NCBI GenBank assembly: GCA_922989275.2
Contig: OV277870.1
Coordinates: forward strand, 46,434,356-46,498,355
Source: Gari tellinella
Lineage: Eukaryota > Mollusca > Bivalvia > Cardiida > Psammobiidae
Length of the DNA: 64,000 bases
Direction: 5' to 3'
Position numbers and translations under genes: made by a program. Position 1 is the first letter of the stretch; every line of letters begins with the position of its first letter. The notes below the pieces were generated by a model. That model saw nothing but the letters and a program-made list of their open reading frames with translations. It did no database searches and was not told where the DNA came from. Below, piece after piece: positions 40,169 through 52,809 of this stretch.

Positions 40169-40605
40169 ACTTTCATGTATCAGTGTCTGCAAATAGAGAT
40201 ATTTCAATTGAATGCAACCTGAAACATTTACTTTGTATAGTTTTGTTTTCGCAACTTTTTCTTTTCTCACTTTGCATAAATTATTCCTTGCTATACATAA
40301 ATAGACAGAAAATATACTTGTTAAGAGACTAATATATGCTGTATTATGGTAATATTTCATTGTGTGTTTTATATTTGTCTGTATATGTATATTGAGAAAT
40401 AAAACATTACATAATAAAAAGAATAAAAAAAAAATCTTAATTTATTGCTAAAATGCCTTTTGTAAAATCAATTCCTTTAGTTATACATTTATAAAGCTCC
40501 AGTCAGTATTATCATAATAATAAAAGGAAAAGTTTAGGCTAAAGCAATTGTACAGACACAATCATATAAGGACATCAAAACGCACTGGGTTTTGTTTACG
40601 AATGT
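40169..40605. other. No gene seen
   Basis: AT-rich, unrecognised. Confidence 0.3.
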
Positions 40606-40607
40606 TA

Positions 40608-40863
40608 CAGTGGAGAATCTGTTATTCTTTACCGTTTAAACGCAAACGTACGCAAACGCACGCAAACGCAAAGCACTAAAACGTAGAAAAGTACAACGTT
40701 TGGACAATTCTGATAATTCATGTTTATCTTGGTGGCAAACCGTTTGGAGCCTGATCAGACGCCGGGTTACCCGGCGTCTGATCTGGCTTCAAACTGTTTG
40801 CACTGCAAATAATAGTTTTAGCGTAAACACGTTTGTTGGGAAAAAATAACAGATTCTCCACTG
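40608..40863 (+). mobile_element. MITE A10
   Basis: Full length, TA both sides. One extra ACGCAAACGC unit in the left arm makes it about 10 bp longer than A1, a small tandem expansion. Confidence 0.88.
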
Positions 40864-40877
40864 TACAACTACAATAA

Positions 40878-41112
40878 AACAGACATTGTTCTTTTCTCTC
40901 GTTCAGACGTTCTAACGAATGAGAAATGTGATGATATGTCTTAAAAGGTTTGACGGGTTTCTTTTTTTGATATTGATGGCAACAGTTTGGAGGTAAATCA
41001 ATACGCCGGCTAACTCTGGCAATTATTTGGCTCCAAAAGGTTTGCAGTTGATATGTGAATGTTTGGCATAAACTTATTCATGGGGAAAATAACGTCTTTG
41101 CCACTGTTATCT
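40878..41112 (+). mobile_element. Decayed family A copy (A11)
   Basis: CATTGTTCTTTTCTCTCGTT, GGCAACAGTTTGGAGGTAAA, ACGCCGGCTAACTCTGGC, TAACGTCTTTGCCACTG. It lies 15 bp from A10. Confidence 0.5.
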
Positions 41113-41616
41113 GCGCCCATAAAACCTATTGCCTACTAGGAAAACAAATTGTTTTTTGAATTTCTAAAAACTAAATTGTTTGCTATAGTCTATGTAAACG
41201 TTTATTCAATTCCAAACACGACTGCAATATAACTTGCAAGTTGTTAGTATCCAGACACATCGTCTTAATAACCCATTCACTGACATTACGTCATCAATTT
41301 GAACAATTAACGTCTGCTTATATTTCTTTTAAACATAAGATATTTTAACTCATACGGCGTCTGGTCAGCATTTAAACTGTTTGTGAAATCATATTAGTTT
41401 AAACATATTTATTTCCAGAAGTACATATGATTACATTTATACATGCTAACGTTGTTATACAATACTTAGTGAAATCATATTGTAGTCGGGATATGGCAGC
41501 GAACGGTTTAAGAAATAAACCGTTTAAATACATATGTGCAGGCGTACATCACGCTTATACAGCTTTTTATCTGTGTCAAAGACAGAGCTTTGCACACGTG
41601 AGTGTACTGCTTGCAA
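41113..41616. other. No gene; hairpin scrap
   Basis: ACGGCGTCTGGTCAGCATTTAAACTG at 41354 is a single type-1 arm (only its landmark is given). Otherwise unrecognised. Confidence 0.3.
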
Positions 41617-41618
41617 TA

Positions 41619-41863
41619 CAGCGGAAAAGACGTTATCTTTTCCCGTTTAAACGCAAAAGAAACGGAAACTCATTGCAACAAAATACAGAAAATGACACCA
41701 TTTTGACGTTTAAGAATATTGATTTTTACCCGGATTGTAAACAGTTTGGAGCCTGGTCAGACGCCGGGTTACCCGGCGTCTGATCTGGCTCCAAACTGTT
41801 TGCATTGGAAATAATAGATGTAGCGTAAACGCGTATATTGGGAAAGTAAAATGTTCTCCACTG
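41619..41863 (+). mobile_element. MITE A12
   Basis: TA both sides; ends CAGCGGAAAAGACGTTATCT / AATGTTCTCCACTG. Hairpin (about 41727-41793) intact although the flanks carry many changes (AAAAGAAACGGAAACTCATT). Confidence 0.85.
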
Positions 41864-41865
41864 TA

Positions 41866-42689
41866 TGTTTGAAACACAATAACTCTTTATCTGCCGTAAT
41901 ATCGTCTTTTTTCATCAATTGTTTTAGTTTTCTATCTTTTTTATTGCACAGTATTAATTTAGACAAAAGCATTGTGTTTGATTTGTCGTGGTGTTTATAA
42001 TGACACTTGAATTATATTGATACGTTTGTTTGCTCATAATACTGGTTTAGTTTTAACTAGTTCTCAGTCTATACAAGATACTATAAATGTTTCAGATCAG
42101 CAAGGTATAACATGTTGTGATCGAATACTCTTGAAAACGACACTTATCTGTCACAGAAAAGAAAAGTTGCTTTATAGACTGCTTGATGCAAGGCAAATGT
42201 TTAGTTGAAAGCTCTGATACTTATGACCTGATTGCTTACTGTTCTCCAGTAAGCGACCTCCTCTATTGAAAACTGATATTTCGTCTACCCTTTTGATAGT
42301 CGCATACTACGAGTTTTACTTTTACTCTGAATAAAAGTTGCCCGGGGGAAATTATACAAAAATGCATATAGTGAAGCGACCAGTAAACTTTATTTTATGA
42401 TAGTTTTATAGTATAATGAGAGTTTAACTCTCATGATGAAAATAAACAAAGACATTTGCTACATGCATGTGTTTATCAACTAACTAATTTAAATCGGAGA
42501 ACTAAAAATCCATATTATAGTAGTTCAAGGCCCAGGTTAAGTATGTCTTTAATGGATACCTTGTTTGTCGCAATAACAGCTCACGAGCATATTATGTTGA
42601 TTGATTACCACATGCGACGTTAAAGCAAGCTTACCTTTACCTTTACCTTTAGTTTGAAAATGTAGTTTCCCGATAATTACGTATGGGTT
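41866..42689. other. No gene seen
   Basis: CTTTACCTTTACCTTTA short repeat near 42632. No family recognised. Confidence 0.3.
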
Positions 42690-42950
42690 CTTAACCAACC
42701 CATTACTCTATGCATAAACCTTTTTACACATATACTTTATTCCTCCACTAAAGAATATAGTTCAACTTTGTACAGTTATAGATTTGCACAGAAAGAAATG
42801 TTTTCTGCATACTAGCAGACGGAAGCTTAAAATATATTAAAAATAAACAGAACGCGCCTAAAGGCATATTCTGATTTACATATACTTTTAACTTGCTTTT
42901 ATTGATCACCTGTCTTCCAAACTAGAACATGCAGTTTGGTAATAAAAAAC
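42690..42950 (-). mobile_element. Decayed family B copy
   Basis: CCCATTACTCTATGCATAAA, CCTCCACTAAAGAATATAGT, AGAACGCGCCTAAAGGC, CTTTTATTGATCACCTGTCT: family B order, inverted, hairpin half eroded. Confidence 0.5.
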
Positions 42951-43148
42951 CAATAGTAATTCCAGGTAATTCTTATGTACCAAATAATGTTTTTGCTATT
43001 TCCGTCTAAGCTTAATATACATACTTAAACGTCTGAGGGAATATATTCAACACACTTACTATTCAAGAGCATTACTTCGATTGATCAGTGCAATATTGCG
43101 TGTTCCAATTGATTAAAAGTGTCAATACGTTTTGCTATAGACATGCTC

Positions 43149-43275
43149 ACCCTTTTACTATCCAGGACGCCAAAAGGCGTATTTGTAAACTGTTTTACAC
43201 TCGTTAAATTTATTTTAACTTTGAAACGATATTACAGACATCATTATTGAAACAGGATTACAATATGGCGGTGAA
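43149..43275 (+). mobile_element. Family E deletion copy
   Basis: CCCTTTTACTATCCAGGACG to GGCGGTGAAGGGG with no hairpin boxes except GTAAACTGTTTTACACTCG. Confidence 0.5.
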
Positions 43276-43920
43276 GGGGTATAAAAAGCACTTATAAATC
43301 GGAGCTTGGTTTATAAAGCCCCATTCGAAAGACCTGGTCTGGTGGGGGTAGGATAATCTTTGATACTTTAAGCAAATAGTTGGACCAAAATAGGATAAAG
43401 GATTGCACAACATATTACTGTGGTCTGACATATACAAAAGGAAAATTCAGATAAAAACAAATTCTTGCAGATAAAAAAGCATAACGTTCTAAACGTTAGT
43501 GTTGTGTGGGGAAATACGAAACTTGTTTTTGTGGCTAGGATAAATTGAAAAGATTGCAGAAAGAAACTTTAACGGAATAAATTTACCCAGTGGCGCATGT
43601 ACGTTCCTTTTGTAAACATCTACAAAGGTAGACAAATAAATTCCCTAGACAATCAGCGTAGACATGATTCGGAGGGCTCATGCAGGAACATTCAGATCAT
43701 GTTCTTTACTGTTTCTCATGTTGCAATACACTGTATACTACATTGCTTCATAGTTGTTTACAATTTTCTATTATACATTTCATTGGGAATAAGAAGGATA
43801 AGAAATAACATTGTGTAAAATATAAAAATGGTCAAGTAGTGTTTTTCCGAATAGATTGCAGTTTTGTTTAATTTGCTTGTGCAACTAATGACCTAATCTA
43901 GGACAAACGATTAAGTTTTG
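43276..43920. other. No gene seen
   Basis: 43665-43730 (GGAGGGCTCATGCAGGAAC, TTACTGTTTCTCATG) may be a family G scrap. Confidence 0.3.
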
Positions 43921-43922
43921 TA

Positions 43923-44138
43923 CAGCGGGAAAGATGTTAATATTTTACAATAATCTGGTTAAATCTGTATCAATTATTTCAATATCAAACAGTTTGAACA
44001 ACTTTTGATCAGGTTCCAAGCTGTTTGGCACTCAGATTAAAAAGGATCCACAAACATCTATAGCGAGTTGTCATTGCCTAAATTGTTTTACTGCATTTAC
44101 TGTCTTTTAAACAGAAACGAATAACCCTTTCTCTACAG
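43923..44138 (+). mobile_element. Decayed family A copy (A13)
   Basis: TA, CAGCGGGAAAGATGTTAATA to CGAATAACCCTTTCTCTACAG. TCAAACAGTTTGAACAAC and TGATCAGGTTCCAAGCTG are what is left of the hairpin. Confidence 0.55.
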
Positions 44139-44654
44139 TACACACTTTTTTTAAGTAATAAGTTCATGTTAGTGGCGTTTAGAATTGATTGCACATAAAA
44201 ACATACAGACGGTTCATTAGTTTAGCAATCCAGGCAAGGTTTTTTATCCTTTATCAAACTTCAAATAGTATTAGCAGGAAGGAATTTTGTTGCAAACATG
44301 TTTATATTTTGTCTAAATGGTGCAGAATGAAAAGCCAACACTGCATATCCTGATTAGACCGCTCCCTTAAGTGCTAATAGTTATGATCAGCAATCCTATA
44401 TTAAGTTCGACTACATAAATGTTGATAGGGATATAAAACAGTTTTTGGTCAGAAGTTATCTTGCGCGCTGTCTGATCTGGATATCCAAAGTTATCTGGAT
44501 ATCAAATGATATCGTTACATGTCCGATGGTATTTGATAGGTGTTTGTCACATTACGTCAAACATTTTTTTTTTTTTGTTATCAGAAATTGTCAACGGCCA
44601 ACAATTTTCTTCTGTACTCAACTATTACAAGTATAATTATTGTCCAGCCCATTA
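44139..44654. other. No gene seen
   Basis: 44450-44520 has scraps of a hairpin (GGTCAGAAGTTATCTTGCGC, TCTGATCTGG). Confidence 0.3.
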
Positions 44655-44861
44655 GTATTTTTCACACTCTGTTCTGGATAAATATTTCCAATGTGTACAG
44701 TCATCGAGATTTATATATTTTTTCTTTATTCTAGCAAATAATAGCTTTAAGCAGGCTAAACCTAAAGCCAAAATGCGACTTAATGCGCACTAATCACTAC
44801 TTTCAACCTGCTTTTAGTGGTCACATATTTTAGTACTAGAAACATGCCATGCAGTAAAGGG
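44655..44861 (-). mobile_element. MITE B7, left end worn
   Basis: TTTATTCTAGCAAATAATAG, TTTAAGCAGGCTAAACC, AATGCGACTTAATGCGC, CAACCTGCTTTTAGTGG, GCCATGCAGTAAAGGG, TTAA. Confidence 0.6.
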
Positions 44862-44865
44862 TTAA

Positions 44866-46772
44866 ATGACGTAGAAGTAACAGGAAATCACACAGTAAAA
44901 CCTGTGTTAATTCTAATATGCTGTCGTTTGCTTAAAAATATATGAGAAAAACCTAATCAATAATGTTCATGCTTTTTCAACAGAAAAAAAGTTGAACATA
45001 ATTGATAAACAGTTCAGATCAATACAGTGGCGTCTGATCTGAAACCAAACTTTTTTAAAGTGTTAGATAAGTCGCGCCCTCACTTTCCCATCTGTGCAAA
45101 TTTAAAACAGCCAGTCCTAGCCATTAGTTTTCTCTTTTGTACAAACGGTGCCAGGCTGACCTATACTAAAGGGCTACTTAAGGAACCCTCTAATCAGGGT
45201 CTGAATTGTTTTCCATTTTGTAATTTATATCATTAAAATCAACTTTTATCATGTGAAAATGAATTGAACAACCAAATCTTTTAATTACTATTCACTGTTT
45301 CAATCAACGGCCTCGTGACCCGATCTTCTTAGCATCTCAACTCCTAATTAGATCACATTTGTTTTTACGTTATATACATGCAGCAAAAATGTATTGTGTA
45401 TACGTAATTGTTATAGCTTTTCTTATTTTATCATAGCCTCATTATTTTGTTAAAATTTAATTTAAACAATTTCGTAATATCATTGCAATATTGTTTAATA
45501 AAATAAGGTTTTTCGGAGTTTGGTGTTTTTTTCTGTTCTTCATTTTCCTTTGTCACCGATATGTATCAATTTTACTTAAATACCACGAAAACATATTTAA
45601 AGGTTTATACGTGAAATACCGTAACCAAATATAATAAATTGCCATTATTCGATATTAAAAATCCATGAAAATGGGCCGATTTGCTTCGGAGTCCGATTTG
45701 GTTTTTGGCCGGATTGACCTGTTACCGTCGACTTTAGTCGCTTATGGCGGTTATTGGCACAGCATTCCTTAAAGAGTTTGTGTGAGCTTTTTTGCACGTT
45801 ATGTGCGCATTTATGATAGATGTTCCAAAATGTTTTGATTAAATTGAGACAGAGAGTAACTCTGCTTCTCATCTTGACCAAACACTGTTTAAAACCGTTA
45901 TCCCCAATTCGTGCTAGCATGTAGTTGTTTAAACATGTAATATATGCTTTTACATTATTAACGAAAATAGATCTGGTTACTGAGAAACACTGCAATGATG
46001 GGTTGTCTATTAAATACACCATGACAAAGTTCTACTTCCAAAGTACATTATCAGAAAATAACTTAATCAGCTTTACGTCGATCTATTTGAAACATATGTC
46101 GAACAATACGAATGCCAGTTACTGTAGTTATCAATCCTTTTTATCCTAAGCGGATGCGTCCTCAGAACTTACTTCGCATTTTTTGAAAATGTTTGCTATA
46201 TCGCGATTACCCATACATTGATTCTATTACATTGAGTTACTGGGACAGTTAACACCTCCTTGTAAAGCGTACTTAAATGTATCTAGCCATTCACACTAGG
46301 ATGGCACTTGTTAAAAGTGGCAATGTAAATATTTCCTGAAGGGATGATAGATATGTCATATATAAGCAAGAATGTCTTTACTTAAGATAAAAAGAAAAAC
46401 GATTCAACAAACATTATTTATATGTAACTTGTCATTTATTTGAACTGTGTGGTAATAAAACTCATTGAAATATTATTAGTTTGTATGACATCTAAACATA
46501 AAACATGAAATAAAAAAGATTGCAGATTTTGATTCTGAAAAATAAAAATAAAATAAACAATACAGTGCATTATTGATCACCTTTTAACCCTTTCAACGTC
46601 AAATCTGAAATCTAATGCGATATTTCATTTGTGATATTGTGACCAAAGATATAAAAGTGGCACACAGTTTGGACCATAATCTTCCTCTTCTTCATAATCA
46701 GATCACATGTTGCAAAGATATTTGGAATTATCAGAAACTAATTTGTTCAACAAGCCACTTTGAGTGGTGAAC
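44866..46772. other. No recognised gene; few repeats
   Basis: Hairpin scraps at 45010-45060 and 45125-45210 (a family G middle: AGGGCTACTTAAGGAACCCTC). A 125-codon minus-strand frame (45645-46022) has no known domain. TTAACCCTTTCAACGTC at 46584 is a lone TTAA-element end. Confidence 0.35.
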
Positions 46773-46774
46773 TA

Positions 46775-46974
46775 CAATAAAACCTCTCTATTACGACCAG
46801 TAAAAAAGGCTAATTCCGTGTATATAAGAAAAGTGACAGTTTAAAGCAAAGTGACAGTAAAACAGAAAGCTCCTTTAGGAGTTTTCTGTTTTACAGTCAC
46901 CTTGCTTTAAGCAGTCACTTGACGCTTACAGCTAAAATTAACACACTTAAGTGGTCGTTATAGAGAGATTGTAC
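46775..46974. mobile_element. MITE C9
   Basis: TA, CAATAAAACCTCTCTATTAC / GGTCGTTATAGAGAGATTGT. Type-2 hairpin (about 46835-46910) nearly perfect: AAGCAAAGTGACAGTAAAAC, AGAAAGCTCCTTTAGGAG, and the mirror arm. Confidence 0.8.
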
Positions 46975-47742
46975 TTTAATTATTATATAATAAGATAATC
47001 TAACCGCACAGGCAGTGCGCTGAAATGTAGAAAGTGACAGGTTCGTGAAGCCATTGATTGCGTTTTACATTCTTTATTACAAAGAGGCATGATGTGCTAC
47101 CAAGCGTCTGATCTTGATTCAGAGTGTTTCAGGGTGCATACCACAGGCTTTATTGGGAGTGCATTACGTCTTTCCCTAAGAAATCGACATCCGAAACCAT
47201 ACAAGTTCAGCTACAGACCCTTTACTGTATTGTTTTTGCAATTAGTAATTTTCAATAAGAGTATGTGTGTGATAGATTATTTAACACCTTGTATGCGATT
47301 TTGATTCTGATCAGACAACGAGTGACTCAGTGTCAAATATGTATTCACGTTTTGAATGAATTTGAAATTGCCTTACCTAAAGTTAATATGTTGTAGACAC
47401 CATTTTTAAAGCAGTCAATATCAAGACATTACTTCGGTATAATACCGGTACAACATTTCGTCAAGGTATGATGCCGAGTATATCGGCTGATATTTGTCCC
47501 ATCCGTTTTGCATTGACATCGTTATTTTGACAGTCTAAACAATAAATATACCAAATTGAAATAACTTGAAATATTGAACAAAGGACGGTAAACTGTTTTA
47601 AATCAAACAATCCTGAGCTTTGCAAAGTTTAACCTGTATAAATCATCATACTTTTTCCTTTTTTGTAAATTTTCATTTTAACGCTCAAGATGTAGGATTA
47701 TTTTGATAAGAGAAATCTCAGCATCCTCAAACAACGTGACAG
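46975..47742. other. No gene seen
   Basis: Scraps near 47100 (GCGTCTGATCTTGATTCAGAG) and 47305 (CTGATCAGACAACG) point to old type-1 elements. Confidence 0.3.
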
Positions 47743-47746
47743 TTAA

Positions 47747-47982
47747 CCCTTTCAACCCTAAATTTCTCATGTGGGTATTTATAATCCTTTTGGTCTCTTC
47801 TAGTACAGGTATTTTAACCAGTCTACTGTTATATACATTTTGGGTATGCCAACGAAAAACAATGAAAATATCAAATAGTGCAGACCCTGATCAGTGGCCT
47901 CCTATAAGAACCCTCATATCGGGTATACACTGTTTGCATATGTAATCAGTAATCTCTACAGAAGGTTGTAAGGTTGAAAGGG
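47747..47982 (+). mobile_element. MITE G5
   Basis: TTAA both sides; CCCTTTCAACCCTAAATTTC / GGTTGTAAGGTTGAAAGGG. The hairpin is eroded: CAAATAG, TGCAGACC, CTGATCAGTGGCCTCC, then TATCGGGTATACACTGTTTG. Confidence 0.7.
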
Positions 47983-47986
47983 TTAA

Positions 47987-48327
47987 GCATAAGACTAGCT
48001 TAAAATCTCCCCGTAATGATAATTTATATTACTACCTTGGAATCATTTCATTTTATGATCAGTCTTTATGGCTTAGCAATAAACTGACAAATACATTACG
48101 AAAGGACATTATAATAAATATTGTATTGCATACGATACGGATGATACTTCACATTTGTATCTATTGATACTATCTCTCATAATGTCCAATATTGCTGTAA
48201 GCTATAACATAAATGTTTTTATATAAGCAATCGTCTGGCTTTAATATATTCAAAATCATTATTTATAGTCAAACGAAACTACGTTAGATAGAATATTACA
48301 GTTTCATGTGAAAAATGTACGTCATTA
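47987..48327. other. No feature seen
   Basis: Unrecognised AT-rich sequence. Confidence 0.3.
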
Positions 48328-48329
48328 TA

Positions 48330-48577
48330 CAGTGGAGAAAACGTTATTCTTTCCCGTTTAAACGCAAACGAAACGCAAACGCATTTGCAAAAAAATGTAC
48401 AAAATAACAACTTTTTGACAACTCTTATTATTCATTTTTATACTAGTAGCAAACAGATTGGAGCCTCATCAGACGCCGGGTTACCCGGCGTCTGATCTTG
48501 CTCCAAACTGTTTGGAATGGAAATAATAGTTTTAGCGTAAACGCGTTTATTTGGAAAGAATAACGTTTTCTCCACTG
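48330..48577 (+). mobile_element. MITE A14
   Basis: TA both sides, both ends CAGTGGAGAAAACGTTATTC. Hairpin (about 48447-48513) with two unpaired changes (CAGATTGG, CTCATCAGA). Confidence 0.9.
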
Positions 48578-48867
48578 TAGTTCAACAAAATCATTACGAA
48601 ACAAATAAGCCAATATTTAGAATAATTTATAATTGTAAACTGCATAACGTTGAAAACCTGAAATAGATTGTTTCTTGTATGAACATTTATAGCTACCACT
48701 TAGATATAGTCTGCCTTTACTTTAAAATTTAAATCAATGTTTTATGCATAAAATAATAGTTATTAAAGATTAAATTCTAGCCGTTCTCTAGACATTATAA
48801 TAAAAAGGTTTATTGCGATACTAAAAACGCTCACATCGTCAATCGCTTCAAAGCGAATAACAATGTA

Positions 48868-49120
48868 AGTAAAACTAACATCATTATTTCCCAGTATAAA
48901 TGCGTTTGCTGAAATCCTCCCTAATTTCCGTCACAAAACTGCTTAGGCCCAGAACAGATGCCGGATAACTTGCCGTATATTCAGGCTTCAAACTGTTTGC
49001 CACTCAGATATCATAACTAATCAACCAAGGAAATACTGTCATTGTTTCTATTAAATTGCATAGCGTTTGCATGTAGCGTCGCTTAACGTGAACGAATAGC
49101 GTCCTTTGTCACACGGGTCA
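48868..49120 (-). mobile_element. Decayed family A copy (A15)
   Basis: ATTATTTCCCAGTATAAATG, AGAACAGATGCCGGATAAC, GGCTTCAAACTGTTTGCCAC, TTAACGTGAACGAATAGCG. Confidence 0.5.
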
Positions 49121-49286
49121 ACCTGGCCCGTCACAGTAACTCATTATATCGTCTGCTGAAGAATAGCCATTTGGTAAATATGTTTCTTAGATTTACAATT
49201 CATTTATCAGCCTGTTTGACTCAATCTAAATAATAGCTGAACATGTTCATTGATTTTGTGTCTGTTACCACAGAGAGGTTTCTTAA

Positions 49287-49770
49287 CCCTTTCACTCTTA
49301 CAGTGGAAAATCTGTTATTCTTTCCCGTTTAAACGCAAACGTACGCAAACGCAAAGCACTAACACGTAGAAAAGAACAACTTTTATACAATTCTGATAAG
49401 TCATGTTTATCTTGGTGGCAAACAGTTTGGAGCCTGATCAGACGCCGGGTTACCCGGCGTCTGATCTGGCTCCAAACTGTTTGTATTGTAAATAATAGTT
49501 TTAGCGTAAACGCGTTTATTGGGAAAGAATAACAGATTCTCCACTGTAAATGACGCGATAAAGCGCGTTTGCAAACAGTATAAGCCCTGACAAGGCACCG
49601 CGTCACGCGACGTCTGATCAGGATCCAATATGTTTGACACTTTTATCGATATTTATTGAGTCATACAGCCTTACATCTAACTTTGAAACGTGTCTTGCAG
49701 ACAACAATAATGAAGCAGACGACAACAAAGCGGCGAAGTGGTAAAATTTCCCAAATAATTTGATCATGAA
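49287..49770 (+). mobile_element. MITE E7, interrupted by A16
   Basis: TTAA, CCCTTTCACTCT, [A16], AATGACGCGATAAAGCGCG, hairpin CAAACAG, TATAAGCC, CTGACAAGG, CACCGCGTCACGCGACG, TCTGATCAGG, then GCAGACGACAACAAAGC and AATTTGATCATGAAC. The right TTAA is lost. Confidence 0.7.
49301..49546 (+). mobile_element. MITE A16 nested in E7
   Basis: TA duplicated within CTCTTA/TAAATG. Full length. The hairpin (about 49420-49486) is intact except for the one-base CCTGATC/GATCTGG mismatch pair seen in most forward copies. Confidence 0.9.
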
Positions 49771-50867
49771 CTGTATTCATTCGAAGACGTGGCGCACAGG
49801 GGTTGCCTACAGCAAGGTGATAGTAATTCAGATAGCTCCTTTGCTCCATTTATACATTCTATTTGCCTTATGTAAGTGGTTCTAATAGATAGTTTGAGTT
49901 GTATTTGCAAAGATTGATCGATATAAGGTGATTCAGACAAACGTATGAAAACCGAACCCTTCTGGATCGAACATTTTGTTCGAATAACGTATGTCTCCAG
50001 CTTATGTAAGTTAATCCAGTCGTTTAACATCTCTTGGGAATCATCTTTTCTAGATGTTTCCAAAGAGATGTCACAAGACAGGGTACATGGAGCAATAAAT
50101 AACAATTGAGAATCTTACAATCGGACTTACGACACTATGTGTCGTGCGACGTTTCATAAGACGGAATTTACCAAATACACTCTTGTATCTATTGTCTATG
50201 AGATACTGGCATCAACTTGTTTCTAAATATAAATCTACGTGTGTAAACTTTCATTTACATTACGCAATCGTGCATTTTGATAAGTTATTAAGTGAGTCTG
50301 CACTAGATTTGAAGGTTTACTTACCAGGTACTATTTGTCAAAGACGAAATATAAGGCGTCTGTTCTAACTTGTTTAAGCTACCTTTACATTAATGCGGTT
50401 TAAACAATATTGACGTTATATTGACATGTCTGAGATTAATGAATCTATATTTACCTTAATATTATTTAGAAGAAACAAATGAAATGCTGTCAGGATTGGT
50501 ATTAGCTTATGACCCTAATGTCTGTAACTTGGTCCTAGAGGAATGGTGTCTGAGGATCTCAAAAGGTATAACACTTTTAATTAATAACTTATACAAAATA
50601 GAAAGTGCTGATTTCCATTTACAATCACTCATGGATGAAACTAACATACAAAATTAGTTCTCTAAATTAGGTATTTAATTGATGTATGGTTAAAGAATTT
50701 TCAGGGCGACGAGTTTTACGTAGCATTGCATTTAATTTAAACGAGTTGAGAGTTATTTGTATATGTCCTTCAACACATGTTTCACTGTAATGTTTTTACA
50801 CGATGAACACTGATTAAATAAAACATCAACAAATTAAAACAATTCCTGAAAGTGTCATTTTGGCGTA
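49771..50867. other. No gene seen
   Basis: A 113-codon minus-strand frame (49764-50105) has no known domain. No repeat recognised in 49900-50860. Confidence 0.35.
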
Positions 50868-50869
50868 TA

Positions 50870-51115
50870 CAGTAGAGAAAACGTCATTCTTTCCCGTTTA
50901 AACGCAAACGTACGCAAACGCAAAGCACTAAAACGTAGAAAATCACAACTTTTTGACATTTCTCACTATTTATTTTAATCTGAGTGGCAAACAGTTTGGA
51001 GCCTGATCAGACGCCGGGTTACCCGGCGTCTGATCTGGCTCCAATCTGTTTGCAAAGGAAAAAATAGTTTTAGCATAAACGCGTTTATTGGGAAAGAATA
51101 ACAGATTCTCCACTG
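50870..51115 (+). mobile_element. MITE A17
   Basis: TA both sides; ends CAGTAGAGAAAACGTCATTC / ACAGATTCTCCACTG. Hairpin (about 50987-51053) has one change in the second arm (CCAATCTG). Confidence 0.9.
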
Positions 51116-51117
51116 TA

Positions 51118-51808
51118 TATTACGTAAATATCGCAACTAATGAAGCATTGCACAGAAAACTCGACAAGAGGGAACTACAGTGTATCAACTTGATAACCAA
51201 GTTTTTTTGCAACAAATTGAATGGGTTTTCTCTGTTATAGCTATTCAATATCAATAATTTTTAAAGACCAATGAGTTCTTTAAACGATTCTTCTACTAGG
51301 ATATCTGCATTGCAATTTATAATCGCCACATTTTTATGACCTTTTATAAAGCACTGTATATATTACGTTATAAAATTAATTGGACCTAAATGCGACATTC
51401 AGAAATGTAAATTTTCGTATTGATTGTAGTCATACTGCTCGGCATTTGTGGTGAACATTACAACAGTCAATGTTAGAAATAATAATTAAATTTTGTTTTG
51501 TTTTGTTTTGTTGGTATCTGTCACTACTAAAACATATGACACTTTAACATGATAAGGATAATGGACTATGGTACAAGGCAAAACAATAGCTCCGTAAATC
51601 TTATTATATCCTGATTCACATCATCGTGTGTCGCCCTCTTTGATATGTTATTCTAGTATTATACTTTTATTTAAAATCTAGGACACATGGGACCTTAACT
51701 GGACAATATTGCTACACTGCGTCGCTTTAAAACGTTTTTGTCACCGTTAATGGTGTGACCAGACCGATAATCGGAATAATGTTTTTGGTTTACATCATTA
51801 CAGAATTG
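51118..51808. other. No gene seen
   Basis: TTTTGTTTTGTTTTG run near 51490. No family recognised. Confidence 0.3.
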
Positions 51809-51809
51809 T

Positions 51810-52005
51810 ATGGTAAAACATCTCTTTTACGACCTATAAAAAGAAACTTAATTGATAGTATAAAAGACAGATGATAACTTATAAAAACGTGGAATTTAAA
51901 CAAAGAGCTCTTAAAGGAGCTTTCTGACTTACTGTAATGTGACTTTAAGTAGTCACCTGTTGTAAACACCAAATAGTTAACACAAATTAATGTCGTAATA
52001 GATAG
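51810..52005. mobile_element. MITE C10
   Basis: GGTAAAACATCTCTTTTACG / TGTCGTAATAGATAGGCC. Hairpin remnants AAGAGCTCTTAAAGGAGC and ATGTGACTTTAAGTAGTCAC. Confidence 0.6.
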
Positions 52006-52140
52006 GCCCACTTAGTGATGAAAAGAATAATTGAATGTCAAAGGCAAGGGACTCAAAATGGAGCATTACGCCTCATTGTCATTTTGATTTTGCCTGACAT
52101 AACTCTTTGTATCAATCTGATACGGTATACATCCCTTTAA

Positions 52141-52385
52141 CCCTTTACCCCATAGAAGCGACTTCTAGTGAATCTGATTTATGCCTCCGCTGAAGAAAAT
52201 AGTTCCAATTTAATCAGTCATGAATATATATTATAGGGAAAATTTTCAATATATTCTAGCACAGGATAGCTTAAACCAGGCTGAGAGTAAAGCAGAATGC
52301 GCCTTAAGCGCATTATGCTTTACTTTCAACCTGCTTTAAGTAGTAACCTATTTTCAATTCTAGAAATATGCTATCAGGTAAAGGG
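52141..52385 (-). mobile_element. MITE B5
   Basis: TTAA both sides, inverted; CCCTTTACCCCATAGAAGCG / ATCAGGTAAAGGG. Type-2 hairpin with loop GCGCCTTAAGCGC and one mismatch (TTATGC). Confidence 0.82.
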
Positions 52386-52389
52386 TTAA

Positions 52390-52809
52390 GGGTGCCCATA
52401 GAAGCGAAAGACCTATGTTCGTCCTTCGGTAGTGAAGAATATCAGAATTGCGCTGATCCTATTTAGAAGATAAATTTCATAGAAGCAGATACTGACGTAT
52501 CGTGTACTATTATTATAGGTTGTTGGATTGGTTGTGAAACTAGTTAAAAAGGCAAAATATACGGAAACATAAAATTATTTAAAAGAAAGAAAGGAAAACC
52601 CGTTCTTGTTCTGATGCAAAACATAGTTCTACTTCAAAATTCATTTTGATGTTTGTTTCCTTATTTCCAATTTTTATGTCGATCGGGACTTACTAAGCAT
52701 TTGCAAAAATTTGCAAACATTTCAGACCCAGATCTTACGCCGTGATCTTAATTAAAACTGTTTGATACCCATCGTAAACTTACTTCAATCTCAAATGCAA
52801 AAACCTAAA
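52390..52809. other. No gene; hairpin scrap
   Basis: 52715-52765 has GCAAACATTTCAGACCCAGATC, AATTAAAACTGTTTG, a collapsed type-1 hairpin. Confidence 0.3.
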
